47,572 nt of DNA from Planctomycetaceae bacterium (lineage in GTDB: Bacteria; Planctomycetota; PLA2), in assembly GCA_011525755.1 (NCBI GenBank), contig WYBS01000146.1, positions 1 to 47,572 on the forward strand, read 5' to 3'. A program made the translations under genes and the position numbers. The notes beneath the pieces were generated by a model, which saw nothing but the letters and a program-made list of their open reading frames with translations, did no database searches and was not told the DNA's origin. Shown piece by piece: positions 34,778-45,507 of this stretch. Position 1 is the first letter of the stretch. Each line of letters begins with the position of its first letter.

Positions 34778-36724
34778 CTAGTCGCGCGCGAACTGCAGCT
34801 TGTAGAGCCGCCGGTAGAGCGTGTCGCTCTGGAGCAGCTGGCGGTGCGTGCCCATCTCCGCGATCCGGCCGTCCTGCATCACGCAGATCTTGTCCGCGTG
34901 CTGGACGGTCGGGAGGCGGTGGGCGATCACGAGCGTCGTGCGGCCCTTCATGAGGTTCTGGAGAGCCTCCTGGACCGCCTTCTCGCTCTCGGTATCGAGG
35001 CTGCTCGTCGCCTCGTCGAGGATCAGGATCTTCGGGTCGCGGACGATCGCGCGGGCGACCGTGATCCGCTGGCCCTGGCCGCCCGAGAGGTTCGCGCCGC
35101 GCTCGCCGACGACCGTGTCGTAGCCCTGCGGCAGCGTCAGGATGAAGTCGTGGATGTGCGCCGCCTGCGCCGCCGCGATGACCTCGTGGATCGTCGCGCC
35201 GGGCCGGCCGTAGGCGATGTTCTCGCGGATCGTCGTGTTGAAGAGGAAGGGCTCCTGCGTGACGATCGCGATCTGCTGCAGCAGCGACTCGCGCTTGAAC
35301 TCGCGGATGTCCGTGCCGTCGATCGTGATCCGCCCCTCGACCGGGTCGTAGAAGCGCGGAACGAGGTTCACGAGCGTGGACTTGCCGGCGCCGGAGTGGC
35401 CGACGAGCGCCACGACCTGGCCGGCCGGCACCTCGAGGTTGACGTGGTCGAGGACGGGGACCGCGCTCCCGTTGTTGCCGTAGGAGAAGGAGACGTCCTC
35501 GAAGCGGACGGTGCCGACCACGTCGTGGAGCGCGATCGCGCCCGGCTTGTCCGGCATGCCCGGCTTCAGGTCCATGAACTCGAAGACGCGCGCCGTGCCG
35601 GCGAGCTCGTCCACGAGGTCGGTGTAGGCGTGCACGAGGAGCTTGCTGGGCCGGTAGATCTGCGCCGTGAAGCCGATGAAGATGACGATCGTGCCCCACG
35701 GGAGCTCGCCGCCGAGGCCGGCGAGGAGGATCGCGCCGAGGAGCGCCATCACCACGATCAGGTTGACGAGCAGCTCCATCCAGGTGCGCGTCCAGGCCTT
35801 GGACGACTCCGCCGCCATGGCGTCGCGCGAGAACTCCTGGTTCCGCTTCGTGTACTGGTCCACCTTGACCTTCTCGAGCCCGAAGGCCTTGACGACCCGG
35901 ATGCCCGAGAACATCTGCACCATGGCCTCGGTCACCCGCGCGACGGTGCGCTGGCGAACCTTGGCCCGGCGGTGGATCTTCCGCGTCTGCTTCCGGAGGG
36001 AGTACATGATCGTCCCGAGGAAGAGGACGACGAGGAACCCCGACCACCAGGCCACGGCGACCAGCGCGACGACCGGCACGAGGATGAGCATGGGCTGCTG
36101 GATCAGCGGGCCCGTGAGCGTATTGAGGCAGGTCGTTGCGGCGTGGACGTCGTTGCCCATGCGGCTGATCAGCTCGCCGCGCTTCTGCTCGTTGTAGAAG
36201 GCCAGCGGCTGCTGGAGCAGGTTCTGCAGGAGCCGGACCCGGAGCGAGACGAGGATCCGGACGACGAGGAGCGCCCGCAGGTAGAGCTGCAGGAAGTTCG
36301 ACATCGCGGCGGCGAAGGTCACCGCGAGGTAGAGGACGAGGATCGACATCAGGGTGCCGAACCGCGCCTGGGCCTTCGGGGAGCCGCCGTACCCGAAGAA
36401 GTCGATCCAGTACCGGTCCATCCGGTCGAGGATGGTGTTGATCCGCGCGAAGGCCGGGTTCTTGTTGTCGGCCTCCGCCACGGTCCGCACGAACGTGAAC
36501 TCGGCCGGCATCCCCTCCGTCAGCTCGCCCGCCGGCACCTCCTGCCCGACCAGGCGGATGATCGGGTAGAGGAGGCCCACCCGCGCCGTCATCGCCCCGG
36601 CGTAGATCCCGCTCGAGATCAGGGTGGCGATGAAGAGGGGGCTGTGGGGGAGGAAGCAAAAGAGCAGCCGACTCAGCGTCTTGCGGTTGCTGACGGATAG
36701 CGATGCGGCGGAACTTGTGTCCAT
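34778..36724 (-). CDS. MsbA-like ABC exporter (fused TMD-NBD)
   Basis: The 648-residue half-transporter has six helices (roughly 30-56, 124-147, 150-165, 208-243 as two, and 315-356 as two), with an unusually long external loop between the first two (57-123). The ATPase domain (about 402-648) has Walker A GHSGAGKST (442-450), Q-loop VTQEPFLF, signature LSGGQGQR (546-553), Walker B ILILDEAT (566-573) and H-loop AHR (601-603). Such homodimers flip lipids, lipid A or drugs across the inner membrane. The start at ATG 36724 is clear. It stands alone, divergent from the EF-G paralogue. Confidence 0.94.
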   Translation of the reverse strand: MDTSSAASLSVSNRKTLSRLLFCFLPHSPLFIATLISSGIYAGAMTARVGLLYPIIRLVGQEVPAGELTEGMPAEFTFVRTVAEADNKNPAFARINTILDRMDRYWIDFFGYGGSPKAQARFGTLMSILVLYLAVTFAAAMSNFLQLYLRALLVVRILVSLRVRLLQNLLQQPLAFYNEQKRGELISRMGNDVHAATTCLNTLTGPLIQQPMLILVPVVALVAVAWWSGFLVVLFLGTIMYSLRKQTRKIHRRAKVRQRTVARVTEAMVQMFSGIRVVKAFGLEKVKVDQYTKRNQEFSRDAMAAESSKAWTRTWMELLVNLIVVMALLGAILLAGLGGELPWGTIVIFIGFTAQIYRPSKLLVHAYTDLVDELAGTARVFEFMDLKPGMPDKPGAIALHDVVGTVRFEDVSFSYGNNGSAVPVLDHVNLEVPAGQVVALVGHSGAGKSTLVNLVPRFYDPVEGRITIDGTDIREFKRESLLQQIAIVTQEPFLFNTTIRENIAYGRPGATIHEVIAAAQAAHIHDFILTLPQGYDTVVGERGANLSGGQGQRITVARAIVRDPKILILDEATSSLDTESEKAVQEALQNLMKGRTTLVIAHRLPTVQHADKICVMQDGRIAEMGTHRQLLQSDTLYRRLYKLQFARD

Positions 36725-37108
36725 GAAGCGCCGGCTGTGCGCCGGATCCCACTTAGGGCGAGGGATCGGCGTCCCCGTCCGAGGGGGCCCGGCTCCTTCC
36801 CTAAGGATCGGCGGAGTTTACCCCTTCACCCGCGAAACCGGATACCGGTTCTTTCTCCCCCGGGGTGGCCTTGACCGCGATCCGGAGCGGCGTTATCGTC
36901 CGCTCTCTTCTGTCCATTCAGCATTTCGAGCCTGTGAAGCCTCCTCCCGGCCTCCCGCCGGGCGGGGCGGTGCCAGGGGTACCGGCCGCCGAGCCGCGGG
37001 AGCGGAGAGACCCGCGGCGAAAAGGCTCCGGCGCCAGAGCGTCGCCCCGGCCGGTCGAGGCCCCGGCAGGGCGCTCCATGGGCTCCTAGGGGGAGGAGGC
37101 CGCTCGAC
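36725..37108. other. 384-nt divergent intergenic region
   Basis: This gap separates the ABC exporter from the EF-G paralogue and should hold both promoters. The visible elements are a perfect AACCGG-ATA-CCGGTT inverted repeat (36836-36850) followed by a short pyrimidine tract, which is a possible operator, and a GGGAGGAGG Shine-Dalgarno (37091-37099) ahead of the ATG at 37109. No coding frame looks real. Confidence 0.5.
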
Positions 37109-39103
37109 ATGGCCGGCAACGACATCCGGAACATCGCACTCGTGGGGCACGGCCGTTCGGGGAAGACCACCCTCGCCGAGGCCATCCTGTTCGCGGCCAA
37201 GGTGGTCAGCCGCCAGGGCACCGTCGGCGACCAGAACACGGTCTCGGACTTCACGGACGACGAGCGGGAGCGCGGCCACTCGATCGATGCCGCGCTGCTC
37301 CACGCCCCGTGGAAGGGGAAGGACATAAACATCACCGACGCGCCCGGCTACCCGGACTTCGTCGGGCAGGCGCTCCGCGGCCTCGACGCCGCCGACTGCG
37401 CCGTCATCGTCATTCACGCCTACGACGGCGTCCTCCTGAACACCCGCCGGCTCTTCCACGCGGCGGGGGAGCGGGGGATCCCGCGGATCGTGGTCGTCAA
37501 CCGCTGCGACTCGGACAACATCGACCTCGGCAAGCTCGGCAAGGCGCTCGACGACCTCTGCGGGACCGCCGGGAAGGCGGCCACCGTGCCCGACGCGTTC
37601 GGGCCGGCCGTCAAGCGGATCCGGTCCGTCTTCGGGGACGCGGCCCCGAACCTCAAGCAGGCCTTCGTCGAGTCGGCCGTGGAGGCCGACGATGCCCTGA
37701 TGGAGAAGTACCTCGAGGCGGGCGAGGTGAGCGACGAGGACCTGCACCGGGCGATCCCCCTCGCGCTCGCGTCCGGCACGCTCGTCCCGATCTTCCACAC
37801 GGTCGCGGACAAGGGGATCGGCGTTCCGGAGCTCCTCGACTTCCTCGCCGAGTACGGTCCCTCGCCGGTCGGGCGTGTCATCCAGGACGCCGACGGCAAC
37901 GAGATCACCTGCACGGCCGACGGCCCGCTGCGGGCGCTCTGCTTCAAGGTCATGTTCGAGCGGCAGGCGGGGCGCATCGCCTTCCTCCGGGTCTTCTCCG
38001 GCAGCATCCGCTCGGGCGACACCGCGGTGCTCGCCCGCACGGAGGAGCTGGTCAAGATCGGCCATCCCGCGCGCTTCCAGGGCTCGGCGAAGACGGAGAT
38101 CTCGCAGGCGGGGATCGGCGAAATCGTGGCCCTGCCGAAGGTCGACAACCTGGCCATCGGGGACACCCTCCACGCGCCCGGCAGCCCGGTGAAGCTGCGC
38201 GCCCTGCCGCTCCCGAAGCCCATGGTGGGGCTCGCGGTGCAGCCCAAGGCCCGAGGCGACGAGACGAAGCTCGCGCGCGAGCTCGAGCGGATCACGGGCG
38301 CCGACCCGTGCCTCGAGTCCGAGCGCGTGGCCGCGACGAACGAGCTCGTGGTGCGCGGCCTCTCCACGCTCCACCTGGATATCGCCCTCAAGCGGATGCA
38401 CCGGAACGGCGTCGACGTGGACACGTCGATCCCGAAGGTCGCCTACCGCGAGACGATCAACGGCAAGGCGGACGGCCACTACCGGCACAAGAAGCAGACG
38501 GGCGGCGCCGGGCAGTTCGGAGAGGTCTACCTGAAGGTCGAGCCGCTCCCCCGCGGCGCCCCGGACCCCCTCGACTACGTCGATGAGGTCGTCGGCGGCG
38601 CCATCCCCCGGCAGTTCATCCCCGCGATCGAGAAGGGCATCCGGCAGAAGATGGCCGAGGGCGTGGTCGCGGGCTACCCGGTCGTCGACGTGCGCGTGCG
38701 CGTCTACGACGGCAAGTACCACGACGTCGACAGCAAGGAGATCGCGTTCATCATCGCGGGCCGGAACGCGTTCGCGGACGCGATCCAGAAGGCCCGACCC
38801 GTCCTCCTCGAGCCGGTCGTCAACGCCGAGATCGAGATCCCGTCGCGCTTCATGGGCGACATCACGAGCGACCTGAACACCCGCCGCGCGCGCATCTCGG
38901 GCATGGACTCGGCGGGCGACACGCAGATCATCAAGGTCGCCGTCCCGCTCGCGGAGATGCAGACGTACTCGACGCAGCTCCGGTCGATCACGGCGGGCGA
39001 GGGCTCCTTCCACATGGAGTTCAGCCACTACGACGTCGTGCCGGGCAACGTGGCGCAGGCGGTGATCGCGAAGGCGGAGAAGAAGAAGCACCCTGAGGAG
39101 TAG
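37109..39103 (+). CDS. Elongation factor G paralogue (FusA2-type GTPase)
   Basis: The 664-residue protein has EF-G domain order. G1 is GHGRSGKT (13-20), a switch I region DERERGHSI (51-59) replaces the usual ERGITI, G3 is DAPGYPDF (77-84, normally DTPGH) and G4 is NRCD (131-134, normally NKMD). Domain II follows, then domain III/IV with YRETINGKADGHYRHKKQTGGAGQFG and domain V with STQLRSITAGEGSFHMEF. The altered switch and G4 residues mark the type II EF-G-like group, not the main translocase. These GTPases bind ribosomes in recycling or stress-linked roles. A good Shine-Dalgarno precedes the ATG. Confidence 0.92.
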   Translation: MAGNDIRNIALVGHGRSGKTTLAEAILFAAKVVSRQGTVGDQNTVSDFTDDERERGHSIDAALLHAPWKGKDINITDAPGYPDFVGQALRGLDAADCAVIVIHAYDGVLLNTRRLFHAAGERGIPRIVVVNRCDSDNIDLGKLGKALDDLCGTAGKAATVPDAFGPAVKRIRSVFGDAAPNLKQAFVESAVEADDALMEKYLEAGEVSDEDLHRAIPLALASGTLVPIFHTVADKGIGVPELLDFLAEYGPSPVGRVIQDADGNEITCTADGPLRALCFKVMFERQAGRIAFLRVFSGSIRSGDTAVLARTEELVKIGHPARFQGSAKTEISQAGIGEIVALPKVDNLAIGDTLHAPGSPVKLRALPLPKPMVGLAVQPKARGDETKLARELERITGADPCLESERVAATNELVVRGLSTLHLDIALKRMHRNGVDVDTSIPKVAYRETINGKADGHYRHKKQTGGAGQFGEVYLKVEPLPRGAPDPLDYVDEVVGGAIPRQFIPAIEKGIRQKMAEGVVAGYPVVDVRVRVYDGKYHDVDSKEIAFIIAGRNAFADAIQKARPVLLEPVVNAEIEIPSRFMGDITSDLNTRRARISGMDSAGDTQIIKVAVPLAEMQTYSTQLRSITAGEGSFHMEFSHYDVVPGNVAQAVIAKAEKKKHPEE

Positions 39104-39148
39104 CGGGGCGCCGGCAGCCGTCAGGCAAGCGCCCGCGTGCCTTGCGTG

Positions 39149-39174
39149 GGGGGGCCCCGGGGGACGGGCCCCCC
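39149..39174. terminator. Very GC-rich hairpin after EF-G paralogue
   Basis: GGGGGGCCC (39149-39157) pairs perfectly with GGGCCCCCC (39166-39174) over an 8-nt loop, 46 bases after the stop at 39103. There is no T-run, but the stem would be extremely stable. Confidence 0.5.
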
Positions 39175-39259
39175 GGCCCCCACCTTCTCCCCCCTAACCG
39201 GCGTTACCCCGCGCCCGGGCCTTTCCCGCGCCCCTCCCGAACGCCGAAGAAGAGGCGGC

Positions 39260-40741
39260 TTGACCGCCTGCGACTTCTGCGGCGCGCGCTCGCGCCTCCG
39301 CGACCTCTTCGTAAGCTGGCCGACCGGCCTCGGCCGGCCCGGGCTCATCTGCCCGCGGTGCCGTGCGCTCTCGCAGCCCTCGCGGAGGTTCCGCTCCTGG
39401 CCCGTCGTCGTCGCGATCCTCGTCGCCGCGGGCGGCTTCGCCGCGGGGGGCCCGGCCGTCGCCACGCGCTGGCTCGCGGGATTCTTCCTGGTCCCGGCGG
39501 GTCTCACCGTGGCCCACGAGCTCGCGCATGCGGTCGCGGGGAAGCTGACGGGCGCCCGGGTGTTCGAGGTGCGCGCGGGCTGGCACCAGCCCCGCTTCCA
39601 GGCGCGTCTCTTCCGGCTCAGGCTCACGATCGCGCGCGGGCTCCTGCGCGGCGGGTACTGCGTGGCCGCCTACCTGAAGCGGAGGGCGGCCCCGTGGCGC
39701 TACGCCGTCTTCTACGGGACGCCGATGGTGCTGCACGCGCTGGCCGCGGCCGCCGCATGGCACTTCCTCTCCCTCCCGAGGTCGTTCCAGGCCCTCGGGA
39801 TCGGCCACTTCTTCCTCTTCCACAACCTGCTCTTCCTGCTCGCGGCCGCGCGCCCCTTCGACTACGACGTCGGCGCGTTCTCCCTGCCGAGCGACGGGAA
39901 GGCGCTGCTCCTGCTCGCGACGCAGCGCGCGCAGGCGGAGACCTGGCGCCGCACGGGCTTCGTGGTCCCCGCGATCTACGCGCTTCTCGACGGGGAACGC
40001 GAGGAATCCGCCGCCCGCGCCCGGGAGGCGGAGCACCTCTTCGGGGGCGATCCGGATGTCGAACGCGCCCTCTTCACCGTCTACTGGGCGCTCGGCTACT
40101 ACGCCTACGCCCTCCGCCTCCTGCCGGCGTACGCGCGGAGCGTGCGCCAGCCGGAGCAGCTCGACGAGAAGCAGCTCCTTGCCCTCGGGGCGATGAAGGG
40201 CCGGAGGCTCGAGCGCTGGCTGCGGTGCGCCGTCTACCTGCACGGCGAGGCGTGGGACGCCGCGCTGAAGGAGATCGAGGCCGGCCTCGCCGATGAGCAC
40301 CTCGAGGAGGCCCGGGCGATGTGGTTCGCCCTGCGCGCCGACGTGCTCCTGCTCCGGGGCGGGGACGGCGACGAGAGTGCGGCGCTCGCGGACGCGACCG
40401 CCGCCTTCGAGCGACTGCCGTGGGTCTCCTTCATCTGCGGCGTCGCCGCCGCCTCGATCCTCGTCGCCGGGCGGCGGGAGGAGGCTCTCCGCATGCTCGC
40501 GCGCGCCGACGTGCTTGACCGGGCGGGGCAGGAGCTCGCCGTGCGCAATCTCTGGCGGGCGGTCGCGCTTGCGGAGCTGGGACGTACCGGACCCGCGCGG
40601 CGCGCGCTGCGCGAGGCCAAGGCGCGCGGTCTCGAGGTCGGGCCGCCTCCTGCGCTCGTTCGCCGGGCCGAAGCCGCCCTCGGCGGCTTCGTGCCGGGAA
40701 GGGCCAAGTCGCCGGTGCGCACCGGATTAACGGATTCCTAA
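39260..40741 (+). CDS. Zinc-ribbon / M50 (site-2 protease-like) membrane protein with helical C-terminus
   Basis: The 493-residue protein begins with a Cys4 zinc ribbon (CDFC and CPRC, residues 4-38), then a membrane region. The metalloprotease motif AHELAH lies in the second helix (TVAHELAHAVAGKLTG), and a later FSLPSDGKALL segment could supply the LDG Asp of site-2 proteases. The C-terminal half (about 245-493) is soluble, helical and TPR-like. It may cleave a substrate within the membrane. I prefer TTG at 39260, with AGAGG upstream, because the open frame back to GTG 39137 only covers hairpin and repeat sequence. Confidence 0.78.
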   Translation: MTACDFCGARSRLRDLFVSWPTGLGRPGLICPRCRALSQPSRRFRSWPVVVAILVAAGGFAAGGPAVATRWLAGFFLVPAGLTVAHELAHAVAGKLTGARVFEVRAGWHQPRFQARLFRLRLTIARGLLRGGYCVAAYLKRRAAPWRYAVFYGTPMVLHALAAAAAWHFLSLPRSFQALGIGHFFLFHNLLFLLAAARPFDYDVGAFSLPSDGKALLLLATQRAQAETWRRTGFVVPAIYALLDGEREESAARAREAEHLFGGDPDVERALFTVYWALGYYAYALRLLPAYARSVRQPEQLDEKQLLALGAMKGRRLERWLRCAVYLHGEAWDAALKEIEAGLADEHLEEARAMWFALRADVLLLRGGDGDESAALADATAAFERLPWVSFICGVAAASILVAGRREEALRMLARADVLDRAGQELAVRNLWRAVALAELGRTGPARRALREAKARGLEVGPPPALVRRAEAALGGFVPGRAKSPVRTGLTDS

Positions 40742-40974
40742 CGGAACCGGCAGGAGCGGACGGCGCAAGCGGGGGCCTGGCGGCGGGTCCGGGATGGACC
40801 GGGCCGGCAGCGAGGACCGTGCGGTCGCGTCCGCCGTCCTGCGGTGCGGCGAGCGATCTTCCCCGCGCGCCGTCGCATTCGCGGCGCGCACTGCTCCTCG
40901 ACCCGCGATCGCGGGAGCAACAGCGGCGCAACGGTTCGCAGGCATCCGCCGCATCGCGACGGCGGGCCGCGTCG
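40742..40974. other. Intergenic region ahead of ATP synthase operon
   Basis: No gene is convincing here. A perfect 14-bp palindrome CCCGCGATCGCGGG lies at 40902-40915, with an alternative TGCTCC/GGAGCA pairing around it; it could end the M50 transcript or bind a regulator. The ATP synthase promoter should lie here or up to about 41110, but no clear hexamer was found. Confidence 0.4.
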
Positions 40975-41346
40975 ATGGAACACGCGGTCAACGGCTGCGG
41001 AACGGCGGCGCGCCGACGCGTTGAGCCGCAACGAGACGCCCTGCCCCCGGAGCCCCCCCCAATCCTTGCCGGTGGCAGGAGCGCACCTTATCCTCCCGGC
41101 TTTCCGAGGAAACCTGCAACGTTTCCCCGCGACGACCAGAAGAAGCGCGTCGAGCGGAAGTACCTCCGATCCGTGGGGGTGGGAGTCCAGTTCGGGCTCA
41201 CGATCTTCCTCCTGACGCTCCTCGGCGTATGGTTGGACGGCCGGTTCGGGACGAGGCCGCTCTTCACCATCGTGCTCCTGCTTCTGGCGTTCGTGGGCGG
41301 CACGTGGAGCCTCGTCCGGCAGGTCCTCGACTCGAACCGGAAATGA
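40975..41346 (+). CDS. atpZ: AtpZ/AtpI-family small membrane protein
   Basis: The conserved part (KKRVERKYLRSVGVGVQFG through GVWLDGRFGTRPLF to the end) has two transmembrane helices and the WLDxRFGTxPLF loop of AtpZ. AtpZ partners AtpI in assembly or Mg/Ca supply for F-type ATP synthase. The start is uncertain: ATG 40975 is the only upstream ATG, but its first about 45 residues cross a copy of C-rich repeat B and look non-coding; GTG 41173 would cut into the conserved region. A non-standard start near 41110 (after GAGGA) is possible. The stop overlaps atpI (ATGA). Confidence 0.65.
   Translation: MEHAVNGCGTAARRRVEPQRDALPPEPPPILAGGRSAPYPPGFPRKPATFPRDDQKKRVERKYLRSVGVGVQFGLTIFLLTLLGVWLDGRFGTRPLFTIVLLLLAFVGGTWSLVRQVLDSNRK
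41041..41060. repeat. C-rich dispersed repeat B
   Basis: CTGCCCCCGGAGCCCCCCCC. It differs from the 30728 and 34748 copies by one C-to-G change. It lies ahead of the conserved part of atpZ. Confidence 0.5.
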
Positions 41347-41732
41347 CGCGAACGACGACCGCCGGCCTATTCGCCGTGGGGGGCTTCATCGTCCTCCTCG
41401 TGGCGGCATCGGCCGCGTTCATCGAGCTCGATGCGGAGGGGCTCCGGGGAACCGCCGTCGGCACGGGCCTCGGCCTCGTGAACCTCCTCGTCGGCTACGT
41501 CATCACGCGCCGCGCGCTCCGCGCCGGCATGAAATCGGCCATGCGGACGTTCCTCACGGGGTTCCTCGCGCGCCTCTCCGTGGTCGTCGTCCTGATGATC
41601 GCCTTCCAGAGGACGGGGTCGGTCGATCCGGTCGCCTTCGCGCTCACGTTCATGGTCTTCTTCTTCGTCTACATGGGCGTCGAGGTGCTCCTCGTCGAGC
41701 GCTCGCTCGGCGCGACGCGGGGGGGCGCATGA
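41343..41732 (+). CDS. atpI: ATP synthase-associated protein I-like membrane protein
   Basis: The 129-residue protein has four hydrophobic helices (about 8-27, 36-56, 70-90 and 96-118). Its position between atpZ and atpB is typical of AtpI (subunit I), which helps c-ring assembly. Sequence similarity to textbook AtpI is low, so the name rests on size, topology and position. It overlaps atpZ and atpB by ATGA at both ends. Confidence 0.7.
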   Translation: MTRTTTAGLFAVGGFIVLLVAASAAFIELDAEGLRGTAVGTGLGLVNLLVGYVITRRALRAGMKSAMRTFLTGFLARLSVVVVLMIAFQRTGSVDPVAFALTFMVFFFVYMGVEVLLVERSLGATRGGA

Positions 41733-42505
41733 GGCTTCTCGCGTCCGGCAGCGTCGTCGACCACCTGCTCGACTACCACATCCTCGGGAGGTTCCTCACC
41801 GCCCACCACGTCCTCATGCTCATGGTGGCCGGGCTGATGATCTGGCTCTTCTCGTGGGCGGCGAAGGCGATCCAGACGAAGCCGAGGAAGACCGGGATCC
41901 TCGCGCTGCTCGAGATCGGCCTCGTCTTCGTCCGCGACGACATCGTCTACCCGTGGCTCGGGGAGGAGAAGGGGCGGCGCTACGTCCCGTTCTTCTGGAC
42001 GCTCTTCTTCTTCATCCTCTTCTCGAACCTGCTCGGGATGCTCCCCTTCCCGTTCAACCTGTGGCACCGCACGGCGACCGGCAATCTCGCGGTGACGGCG
42101 GCGCTCGCGCTCATCGCCTTCGTCACGATCCAGGTGTCGGGCATGAAGCAGCACGGCTGGGGCAAGTACTGGCTCCACCTCGTGCCCCACGGCGTGCCCG
42201 CGCCCCTCTGGCCGATCGTCTGGCTGATCGAGTTCGTCGGGCTCTTCACGAAGCCCTTTGCGCTGACCGTGCGTCTCTTCGCGAACATGACCGCCGGCCA
42301 CGCGATCCTCGCGGTCCTCTTCGGCTTCCTTTGGGGCATCGCGCACTACGCGAATGCCGCGGTCGGCGCCTCGGCGTCGTTCGCGAGCTTCGCGTTCATG
42401 CTCTTCATCATGCTCTTCGAGACGCTCGTCGCGCTCATCCAGGCCTACATCTTCACGGTGCTCACGGCCATCTTCACCAGCTTGGCCGTGGCCGAGGAAC
42501 ACTAG
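41729..42505 (+). CDS. atpB: F-type ATP synthase subunit a
   Basis: The 258-residue membrane subunit forms the proton half-channels next to the c-ring. FALTVRLFANMTAGH near residues 174-188 contains the essential Arg (TVRLFANM), and the C-terminal ETLVALIQAYIFTVL is also characteristic. LFSNLLGMLPFPFN marks the preceding conserved helix. ATG at 41729 overlaps the atpI stop. Confidence 0.97.
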   Translation: MRLLASGSVVDHLLDYHILGRFLTAHHVLMLMVAGLMIWLFSWAAKAIQTKPRKTGILALLEIGLVFVRDDIVYPWLGEEKGRRYVPFFWTLFFFILFSNLLGMLPFPFNLWHRTATGNLAVTAALALIAFVTIQVSGMKQHGWGKYWLHLVPHGVPAPLWPIVWLIEFVGLFTKPFALTVRLFANMTAGHAILAVLFGFLWGIAHYANAAVGASASFASFAFMLFIMLFETLVALIQAYIFTVLTAIFTSLAVAEEH

Positions 42506-42533
42506 TCCACACAATAGGAATCAGGAGAAACTC

Positions 42534-42809
42534 ATGTTCCCGCTTCTCGCCCAGGCTGCCGAAATCCTCCAGGTCCAGTGGGGCCTCGCCCTCGCCGGCA
42601 TCGGCGCCGGCATCGCCGCGATCGCGGCCGCGATCGGCATCGGCCGCGTCGCTTCGAGCGCCACCGAGTCGATCGCCCGCCAGCCCGAGGCCGCCGGCGA
42701 CATCCGCGGCGTGACGATCATCACCGCGGCCTTCATCGAGGGCGTCTGCCTCTTCGCCGTCGTCGTCTGCATGCTGATCAACTTCACGGCGGGCGGCGCG
42801 TTCAAGTAA
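42534..42809 (+). CDS. atpE: F-type ATP synthase subunit c
   Basis: The 91-residue two-helix protein has the GIGAGIAAIAAAIGIGR glycine helix, the ARQPEA loop and AAFIEGVCLFAVVV with the ion-carrying Glu. The Glu is followed by Gly, and the first helix lacks the Gln seen in sodium-binding rings, so proton coupling is likely. A strong AGGAG seven bases before the ATG fits the high copy number of this subunit. Its stop overlaps atpF (TAATG). Confidence 0.97.
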   Translation: MFPLLAQAAEILQVQWGLALAGIGAGIAAIAAAIGIGRVASSATESIARQPEAAGDIRGVTIITAAFIEGVCLFAVVVCMLINFTAGGAFK

Positions 42810-43330
42810 TGGGCCTCACGCTCATCGCCGCGGAAGGCGGCCTGACCGACGTCAGCGGGTACACGATCCTGTGGGCGTGGGTGGCGTTCGGCGTCACCTT
42901 CCTTGCCCTGAAGAAGATCGCGTGGCCCATGCTCGCGGCCAAGATGGAGGAGCGCGAGGTCCGGATCGCCGAAGGGCTCAGGAAGGCCGAGGAGGCCGAG
43001 AAGCGGGCCCAGGAGCTGATGACGAGGCAGGAGCAGATCCTCGAGGAGGCCCGCAAGGAGGCCCAGAAGTTCATCGCCGACAGCCGCGTCGCGGCCGAGA
43101 ACGCGAAGAACGACGCGCTCGCCGCCGCGCAGAAGGAGATCGAGGCGCAGCGGGAGCGGGCCAAGAAGGAGATCGGCCTCGAGCGCGCCCACGCGGTCGA
43201 GGAGCTCAAGCGCGCCACGGTCGAGCTCACGCTCGAGGCGTCCGCGCGCCTGCTGAAGCGGGAGATGCGGGACGAGGACCACCGGCGCCTCGCCCGCGAG
43301 GTCATCGACGAGGTCGTGGCCAGGCGATGA
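42809..43330 (+). CDS. atpF: F-type ATP synthase subunit b
   Basis: The 173-residue protein has one N-terminal helix (about 18-38, TILWAWVAFGVTFLALKKIAW) and a long charged coiled coil (about 45-170) that forms the peripheral stalk. It lacks a second b-type gene nearby, so it probably dimerises with itself. It overlaps atpE and atpH. Confidence 0.95.
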   Translation: MGLTLIAAEGGLTDVSGYTILWAWVAFGVTFLALKKIAWPMLAAKMEEREVRIAEGLRKAEEAEKRAQELMTRQEQILEEARKEAQKFIADSRVAAENAKNDALAAAQKEIEAQRERAKKEIGLERAHAVEELKRATVELTLEASARLLKREMRDEDHRRLAREVIDEVVARR

Positions 43331-43884
43331 ACGTCTCGCGCGCCGCCGCCCGCGTCTACGCGAGGGCCCTCTTCGAGATCGGAGTCGAGGAGAAGGCCGT
43401 CGGCAGGATCTACGACGACCTGCACGCGGTCCATGCGGCGATCCGCGCGCTCGACCCGAAGCTCCGGGCCTTCTTCCAGGCGCCGCAGCTCCGCCGCGAG
43501 GACAAGCGGCGGATCCTCCACATGGCGTTCGAGGGGAAGGTCTCGAGGCCCGTCCTCGGGCTCATCCATGTCCTCGTCCAGAAGCGGCGCGAGCCGCTCT
43601 TCGACAACGTCGTCCAGGAGTTCGACCGCCACCGCGACGCCCACGAGGGGCGCGTGCAGGCCCACGTGACGACGGCGAGAAAGCTCGACGAGGACCTCGC
43701 CGCGGCGCTGCGCGCGGCGCTGGAGCAGCGCACGGGAAAGACCGTCGTGCTCCAGCAGACGATCGACCCGGACGTCGTGGGCGGAATCCGGGTCAACCTC
43801 GGCGACTACGTCCTCGACGGGACGGTGCGCCGGGGCCTCATGGACCTGCGGCGAACCCTCGCCGCGACGCACCGACAGGGATAG
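43327..43884 (+). CDS. atpH: F-type ATP synthase subunit delta
   Basis: The 185-residue protein has AARVYARALFEIG (7-19) at the start and the C-terminal DPDVVGGIRVNLGDYVLDGTVRRGL signature. It links the peripheral stalk to the alpha subunits. ATG overlaps the atpF stop (ATGA); atpA follows after six bases. Confidence 0.96.
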   Translation: MNVSRAAARVYARALFEIGVEEKAVGRIYDDLHAVHAAIRALDPKLRAFFQAPQLRREDKRRILHMAFEGKVSRPVLGLIHVLVQKRREPLFDNVVQEFDRHRDAHEGRVQAHVTTARKLDEDLAAALRAALEQRTGKTVVLQQTIDPDVVGGIRVNLGDYVLDGTVRRGLMDLRRTLAATHRQG

Positions 43885-43890
43885 GAACCT

Positions 43891-45498
<1,608 letters not shown>

Positions 45499-45507
45499 CG
45501 AAGTCCC

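Noticed and set aside
39137-39259. M50 gene start at GTG 39137
   Set aside because: The added 41 residues cover the terminator-like hairpin and repeat sequence, and TTG 39260 has a better ribosome site right before the zinc ribbon.
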